From contig CAJTVN010000008.1 of NCBI GenBank assembly GCA_910579685.1, positions 1 through 64,000 of the forward strand: a DNA stretch of 64,000 nt. Reading direction: 5' to 3'. Positions 59,874 through 64,000 of this stretch are shown here, piece after piece (position 1 is the stretch's first letter; each line of letters begins with the position of its first letter). This DNA comes from an uncultured Lachnospiraceae bacterium. Lineage in GTDB: Bacteria; Bacillota; Clostridia; Lachnospirales; Lachnospiraceae. Below the pieces are notes generated by a model, which ran no database searches, was not told the DNA's origin, and saw only the letters and a list, made by a program, of their open reading frames with translations. Both the position numbers and the translations under genes were made by a program.

Positions 59874-60715
59874 CCTGTAATCTCCACACTCCTTTCGTAT
59901 TTTTCTATGTTGATTGTCTTTGCGGAAAGTATGCCGTACTTGATAATGGAATTGGCAAACTGTTTAAATTTCTCAGAAGAATCACTGACATAAAACTGAT
60001 ACATATCATCTCCCAGCTTCGCCTCCTGCTCTCTTAACAGGCCTCTCCTGCGCAGGAGCTCTTTGAGCTCCCTCGCCGTTTCATAGGCGGGATTGACCAG
60101 AACCACCCCTTTCCCCATGACCTTTCCGATGGTTTCCCGGATCAGCGGATAATGGGTGCATCCCAGAACCAGCGTGTCAATGTCAATATCGATCAGCTCC
60201 GCAAGGTAACGCCTGGCAATCTCGTCCGTCACGGGATCCCTCCATAACCCCTCCTCCACAAGAGGCACAAACAGGGGGCAGGCCTTCCCCGTAATATTCG
60301 CATCCGGATTCATTTCCTTTATGTACTGTGGATAGATCCTGCTGGCAATGGTGCCCTCCGTGCCGATCACTCCGATTTTTCCGTTCCGGGTAGCCTTAAG
60401 AGCCGCCTTAACCCCCGGCTTCACCACGCCGATCATCGGGATATCCACTTCCCTCTCTATCTCGTCCAGCGCAAAAGCGCTGGCCGTGTTGCAGGCCGCC
60501 ACAATCGCCTTAACCTTCTGCGTCTGCAAAAACCGCACGATCTGTCTGGAAAATTTGGTAATCGTCTCCTTTGATTTATTTCCGTAAGGCACTCTTGCCG
60601 TATCTCCGAAATATACGATCCTCTCATTGGGAATCTGGTGCATAATCTCCTTGGCAACGGTAAGGCCGCCCACTCCCGAATCAAATACCCCGATGGGTGC
60701 GTTTATGTCCGTCAT
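59855..60715 (-). CDS. murI: Glutamate racemase
   Basis: A 286-residue protein with the racemase motifs FDSGVGG (D12), the two catalytic cysteines C75 (AACNTAS) and C186 (GCTHYP). It makes D-glutamate for peptidoglycan stem peptides in the cytoplasm. Length is slightly above the usual 265 because of a C-terminal extension. Overlaps the DUF1934 gene at its end and a small unknown gene at its start. Confidence 0.95.
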   Translation of the reverse strand: MTDINAPIGVFDSGVGGLTVAKEIMHQIPNERIVYFGDTARVPYGNKSKETITKFSRQIVRFLQTQKVKAIVAACNTASAFALDEIEREVDIPMIGVVKPGVKAALKATRNGKIGVIGTEGTIASRIYPQYIKEMNPDANITGKACPLFVPLVEEGLWRDPVTDEIARRYLAELIDIDIDTLVLGCTHYPLIRETIGKVMGKGVVLVNPAYETARELKELLRRRGLLREQEAKLGDDMYQFYVSDSSEKFKQFANSIIKYGILSAKTINIEKYERSVEITGWRKKY

Positions 60716-60938
60716 TTTGAAATCCTTTTTCTTTTTCCTGATATAAATATTCCACTACCTTGCTTTTTATACAAAACTTTCCGCCGGGACCCGCAAATTG
60801 ATCCGTTATCCCGTCATATTCAGCCTCTTCCCCGGACGCCTCGCAGGTTTCCCATGTCAGGCAAAGCTCCGGATATACAAATCCCCACCAGCCAATCGTT
60901 CCCATCAAAATTACGGCAGTTTCCAATACTCGTCTCAT
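60681..60938 (-). CDS. Small hypothetical protein with N-terminal hydrophobic segment
   Basis: An 85-residue protein with a hydrophobic start (about 5-22), three cysteines (ELCLTWETC, then KFCIK) and a charged tail. It overlaps the murI start by 35 bp. There is no strong ribosome site directly before the ATG (an AGGAGG stands about 35 bp upstream). I do not recognise a family. It may be real because hydrophobic start and cysteines look protein-like, but it could be non-coding. Confidence 0.5.
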   Translation of the reverse strand: MRRVLETAVILMGTIGWWGFVYPELCLTWETCEASGEEAEYDGITDQFAGPGGKFCIKSKVVEYLYQEKEKGFQNDGHKRTHRGI

Positions 60939-61093
60939 AAAGTCTTTTTGCAGCCTTAACCGGTCCGGCCGCCCTCCTGTTTTACTTTATGAAAAAGTAT
61001 TGCCCGGATCCGGCCCGCATATACACTGCCGTCCCCGCATCCCTATCCATTATAACCGGAACAGCCCAAAATACAACGGAAACTTTAGGCCTG

Positions 61094-61780
61094 TCATATC
61101 TTTCGGTTTTCGAGACGGATCTGCCGGATAATGGATTCCTCCTGATTGTCAATATGAATCTTTGCCGCCCGGGCCGCCCTCTTTTTATCCCGCTCCACAA
61201 TGCTCTCATAAATCTCCCGGTGCTCCTCCACCAGGTTTTCGTGCCGGCTCTCGTCCTTGATATAGACAAAGCGGTACCGGTACATCTGCTCGGAAAGGTT
61301 ATTCACCAGCTGCAGCAGCCTCTGGTTTCCCGTCGTCCTTACGATAATATCATGAAGCGCCACATCCGCCCGGGCAATCACGGAAGCGTCCTTTGACACC
61401 CTGGCCACCCGCTCAAATTCTTCGCAGGCCTGTCTAAGCTCCTCAAGCTCCTGCTCTGTAATCCTCTCGCAGGCCAGCTCCACGCTCAGGGCATCCAGGG
61501 CCCTTCGCACTTCGAGCACGTCCCGCAGGCTCTTTTCCGTAATCCGGGCCACCTCGGCTCCCCGTCTGGGTATCATGATCACAAGCCCCTCCAGCTCCAG
61601 CTTTCGGATGGCTTCCCGTATGGGCGTTCGGCTCACCCCCAGTTTATCCGCAAGATGCACCTCCATCAGCCTCTCTCCGGGCTTTAGCTGTCCGGTAAGA
61701 ATCGCCTTTCGCAGCGTATTGAACACCACGTCCCTGAGAGGAAGGAACTCATTCATATCTACCTGAAACGGATTGTCCAT
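61094..61780 (-). CDS. GntR family regulator, FadR subfamily (FCD domain)
   Basis: A 228-residue regulator: winged helix at about 12-75 (LRKAILTGQLKPGERLMEVH, GVSRTPIREAIRKLELEGLV) and an all-helical FCD ligand domain (about 85-215) with the D/H metal residues of the group (DVALHDIIV, H-containing SRHENLVEEH). It lies 12 bp after ispE. FadR-type regulators respond to organic or sugar acids; the ligand here is not known. The ispE neighbour is a housekeeping gene and not an obvious target. Confidence 0.9.
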   Translation of the reverse strand: MDNPFQVDMNEFLPLRDVVFNTLRKAILTGQLKPGERLMEVHLADKLGVSRTPIREAIRKLELEGLVIMIPRRGAEVARITEKSLRDVLEVRRALDALSVELACERITEQELEELRQACEEFERVARVSKDASVIARADVALHDIIVRTTGNQRLLQLVNNLSEQMYRYRFVYIKDESRHENLVEEHREIYESIVERDKKRAARAAKIHIDNQEESIIRQIRLENRKI

Positions 61781-61792
61781 CTGCCTCCTCCT

Positions 61793-62665
61793 CTACACAA
61801 ACTCTGTCACGAAAAGCCGCTTTGCAAGATCCGTCTCCCTGACCTTTTCATAAGCGGCCCGCGCCGCCTCCGCAGTGTCAAAGACGCCAAACACCGCAGG
61901 GCCGCTTCCGCTCATGAGCGCATTCAACGCCCCCGCCTCTTTCATAGTTTCCTTAATATCCCGGATGACCGGATATTCCCGGATTGTGACCGTCTCCAGC
62001 ACGTTCTCCATCCGGGAAGTAATTCCCTCCAGGTTCCCTTCGCCAATCGCCTTTACCATCCCGTCAATGTCCGGGTGATGCCGTAAGGTATCTGCATGAA
62101 GATTTTCATACACAAATCTGGTAGAAACGCCCACATCCGGCTTGGCAATCAGAAGATGTGCCGCAGGAGGCGGCGCAAGTGGGGTCAGCACCTCTCCGAT
62201 CCCTTCGGAAAGAGCGGTTCCGCCCATGATGCAGTAGGGCACATCCGCTCCGATCTTAACGCCCAGCCTTTTCATCTCCTCCTGCTCCATGGGAAGACCG
62301 AACAATTCCTTCATCCCGTGAAAGACAGCTGCCGCGTCCGCACTTCCGCCTGCCATCCCCGCCGCAATGGGAATATTTTTTTCCAGGGTAATTTCCACCC
62401 CTTCTCTGATACCGAAAGCCTCCATCGTAAGCGCCGCCGCCTTATAGACCAGGTTTCCCTCCCCGCTGGGCAGCTCCCCGTTATCCATGGATATGGTGAT
62501 GGACGGGGAACCGTCCCGCTTCTTTTTTCTAAAAAAGGTCAGAACGTCATAGATTCCAACCGTCTGCATAATCATTTTCACCTCATGATAACCGTCCGGA
62601 CGTCTCTTTATGACATCCAGCCCCAGATTAATCTTTGCATACGCTCTGCGTGTAATCCGATCCAT
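61793..62665 (-). CDS. ispE: 4-diphosphocytidyl-2-C-methyl-D-erythritol kinase
   Basis: A 290-residue GHMP kinase: N-terminal AYAKINLGLDV block, the ATP loop IPIAAGMAGGSADAAAVF (about 92-109), and the C-terminal ALMSGSGPAVFGVF motif. It phosphorylates CDP-methylerythritol in the non-mevalonate isoprenoid pathway. ATG 62665 is taken over the GTG directly before it; GGGTG is the ribosome site. Confidence 0.95.
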   Translation of the reverse strand: MDRITRRAYAKINLGLDVIKRRPDGYHEVKMIMQTVGIYDVLTFFRKKKRDGSPSITISMDNGELPSGEGNLVYKAAALTMEAFGIREGVEITLEKNIPIAAGMAGGSADAAAVFHGMKELFGLPMEQEEMKRLGVKIGADVPYCIMGGTALSEGIGEVLTPLAPPPAAHLLIAKPDVGVSTRFVYENLHADTLRHHPDIDGMVKAIGEGNLEGITSRMENVLETVTIREYPVIRDIKETMKEAGALNALMSGSGPAVFGVFDTAEAARAAYEKVRETDLAKRLFVTEFV

Positions 62666-62824
62666 CACTGTTCACCCTTTCTGTATACATAATACATGAA
62701 TTGTATTTATTTTAATACATTGCCGGTTTGTCTGTCAATGGGCATACGGCCGCACAATTAATTACCATTTTTTCATTTTCCATTACAACTGCCATGGAAA
62801 ATGGTAAATTTTTGGCCAAAGCCC

Positions 62825-62851
62825 TAATTTTTCGGCCAAATCTTCCGATAA
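62825..62851 (+). promoter_or_regulatory. Sigma-D (sigma-28) type promoter
   Basis: TAAT (62825-62828), 15 bp, then TCCGATAA (62844-62851). The consensus for flagellar sigma factor is TAAA, 15 bp, GCCGATAA, so 3 of 4 and 7 of 8 positions match. It lies 43 bp before the ATG at 62895. Confidence 0.6.
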
Positions 62852-62894
62852 AAGCTATAACATGAAATATATTCTAAACCAAGGAGGGTGAATC

Positions 62895-63503
62895 ATGAGT
62901 GTAAACGGAGTTACCGGCGCAAGTGACGTGTACAGTGCTTACAGCACGGCTTCACAGACAAAACGCGCCGAGACAACAGCGGAAACTACAGGCGAAGCAA
63001 AAACCAATGAATCTGCCGGCGTCGTATACGAGCCTTCTGCTTCTGGAAAAGCTTCTTCCACCAAAACTTATAAAACAAATGCCAGTGTGGTAGCGCAGAT
63101 GAAGGCTGACGCTGAGGCGAGAACCTCCCAGCTTCAGAGCCTGGTACAGAAAATGCTGACCAAGCAGGGCGAAACCTACAACACGGCAAACGGTATCTGG
63201 AGTCTGTTGGCACAGGGCAAGGTCAAGGCGGATCCCGCCACGATCGCACAGGCCAAGGAGGATATCGCAGAAGACGGCTACTGGGGCGTTAAACAGACCT
63301 CTCAGCGTATTCTGGATTTTGCCACCGCTCTGACCGGCGGCGATCCTACCAAAATCGAAAAGATGCGCGCCGCATTCCAGAAGGGCTATGACAAAGCGCA
63401 GCGAACCTGGGGAGGAAGTCTTCCCGAAATTTCCCAGCAGACCTATGACGCCGTACTTTCCGGTTTTGATCAGATGGCAAAGGATGCGGGAATCGAATCC
63501 TGA
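62895..63503 (+). CDS. Conserved hypothetical protein, probable motility regulon
   Basis: A 202-residue soluble protein. The first 60 residues are Thr/Ala/Ser-rich and low in order; the C-terminal part (about 65-200) is helical, with the blocks EDGYWGVKQTSQRILDFA and FQKGYDKAQRTWGGSLPEIS. There is no signal peptide. I do not recognise a named family but the C-terminal block looks conserved and structured. A sigma-D-like promoter and a perfect AAGGAGGGTG ribosome site suggest strong expression with flagellar genes. The protein lacks Cys, as many flagellar secreted proteins do. Export by the flagellar system is possible but unproven. Confidence 0.75.
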   Translation: MSVNGVTGASDVYSAYSTASQTKRAETTAETTGEAKTNESAGVVYEPSASGKASSTKTYKTNASVVAQMKADAEARTSQLQSLVQKMLTKQGETYNTANGIWSLLAQGKVKADPATIAQAKEDIAEDGYWGVKQTSQRILDFATALTGGDPTKIEKMRAAFQKGYDKAQRTWGGSLPEISQQTYDAVLSGFDQMAKDAGIES

Positions 63504-63523
63504 AACAATCCGCAGTAAAAAGG

Positions 63524-63547
63524 GCACCGCTTATGCGGTGCCTTTTC
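63524..63547 (+). terminator. Terminator of the hypothetical motility gene
   Basis: A perfect 8-bp stem GGCACCGC / GCGGTGCC with loop TTAT, followed by TTTT. It also lies past the end of the leftward DUF3794/LysM gene. Confidence 0.9.
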
Positions 63548-63574
63548 ATTTTTTTCGTTATACGCTGCTTTTCG

Positions 63575-64000
63575 TTATACGCTCCTCATAATCAATATCC
63601 GGTCGCCCGTTTTCACCTCGTCGCTGGTAAGCTCATTTGTCTGCTTGATGACTGAAATGGGGACGTAATACCTCTTCCCGATATCCCACAGGCTATCCCC
63701 GTCCCTCACCACGTAGATAGCGATTCCGGGAAGGGAATCCATCTTTTCACTGTCGAGCTCGCAGGTGGTGATCTGCTCCACAATTTTTTCCTGCCACTGC
63801 CTGTAAAGATTGGTGTGGAAAAACAGGACGCACTTCACGTCAATTTCATCCGTGTCAATAATGGACACCGCAATCTGCTCCAGTTCGGTCTGCAGAGGAT
63901 ATACACAGTCCTTTCCGATGCCCTCCGCCTCAAGCATGTGACGGAAGGGAAGCTCCTGCTTTATCATGCCGAACCGGTTTTGCTGTGCACTGCTCTCATA
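63575..64000 (-). CDS. DUF3794 (SPOCS) / LysM protein, C-terminal part
   Basis: The frame is open to the right edge of the window, so only the last 141 codons are seen. A DUF3794 (SPOCS) domain (VYPLQTELEQIAVSIIDTDE, then VKCVLFFHTNLYRQ) is followed by a LysM domain at the C-terminus (VRDGDSLWDIGKRYYV to GDRILI). The same two-domain plan occurs in SipL, the spore coat-anchoring protein of C. difficile, which points to a spore former. LysM binds peptidoglycan. The first ATG visible (63967) is internal and not the true start. Confidence 0.85.
   Translation of the reverse strand, partial: YESSAQQNRFGMIKQELPFRHMLEAEGIGKDCVYPLQTELEQIAVSIIDTDEIDVKCVLFFHTNLYRQWQEKIVEQITTCELDSEKMDSLPGIAIYVVRDGDSLWDIGKRYYVPISVIKQTNELTSDEVKTGDRILIMRSV

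Noticed and set aside
1..64000. CRISPR arrays, tRNA or rRNA genes, insertion sequences
   Set aside because: Looked for regular spaced repeats, cloverleaf-like runs, rRNA blocks and transposase motifs; none seen. The multi-stem region at 11809-11922 does not have tRNA features.

Overview
The window reads as a chromosomal segment of a Gram-positive anaerobe of the Clostridia, most likely a Lachnospiraceae member with a large polysaccharide-degrading gene set. The basis is gene content: LplABC-type sugar importers, YesM/YesN regulators, DUF4867, DUF3842, DUF1934, DUF3794/LysM and YlmH families, purine-rich ribosome sites, and canonical sigma-A promoters with 17-bp spacers. By eye the coding DNA is of medium GC, while the first ~540 bases are clearly AT-rich and look foreign. 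I see no rRNA, tRNA, CRISPR array or transposase.

Left part (1-11.8 kb): a truncated MntA-HepT type toxin-antitoxin pair; a leftward run YlmH, AEC transporter, peptidase T, DUF3160 lipoprotein, CapA-like protein and polysaccharide deacetylase; then a rightward GH2 glycosidase whose 3' end overlaps a convergent MATE exporter by 80 bp. The MATE gene has a long, multi-hairpin leader.

12-24 kb: a leftward lacI - xylulokinase - DUF4867 - FucI-like isomerase operon with a textbook promoter and a perfect 16-bp palindromic operator; a LacZ-type GH2 with a divergent AraC regulator; and a MetNIQ-type ABC importer with a 17-bp-spaced promoter and a leader too short for a SAM riboswitch. 24-31.5 kb: a chemoreceptor followed by carbamate kinase; a YtrA-type GntR regulator with an ABC-2 exporter; a LspA-like peptidase.

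29.7-52.2 kb is the centrepiece: a glucuronoxylan/aldouronate utilisation region. It holds two complete LplABC-type importers, GH67 alpha-glucuronidase, GH3 beta-xylosidase, a large GH2, an SGNH acetylesterase, a GH43-type enzyme, an AraC regulator and a YesM/YesN two-component pair. No endo-xylanase lies in the window, so the set looks like one that imports and trims oligosaccharides released elsewhere. The upstream xylulokinase operon would feed pentoses into the pentose phosphate pathway, but its isomerase is FucI-like rather than XylA-like.

52.3-64 kb is mostly housekeeping and envelope genes: an S8 protease, a ClpX-like unfoldase with a long charged N-terminus, DUF3842, an NlpC/P60 hydrolase, a trigger-factor-like lipoprotein, DUF1934, MurI, a FadR-type regulator, IspE, an unknown protein behind a sigma-D-like promoter, and the 3' part of a DUF3794/LysM gene at the right edge. 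The most interesting leads are the unassigned pentose operon, the structured MATE leader, the leader terminator before the acetylesterase, the operator that brackets the -35 box of the xylan-cluster AraC gene, and the sigma-D-linked unknown protein.
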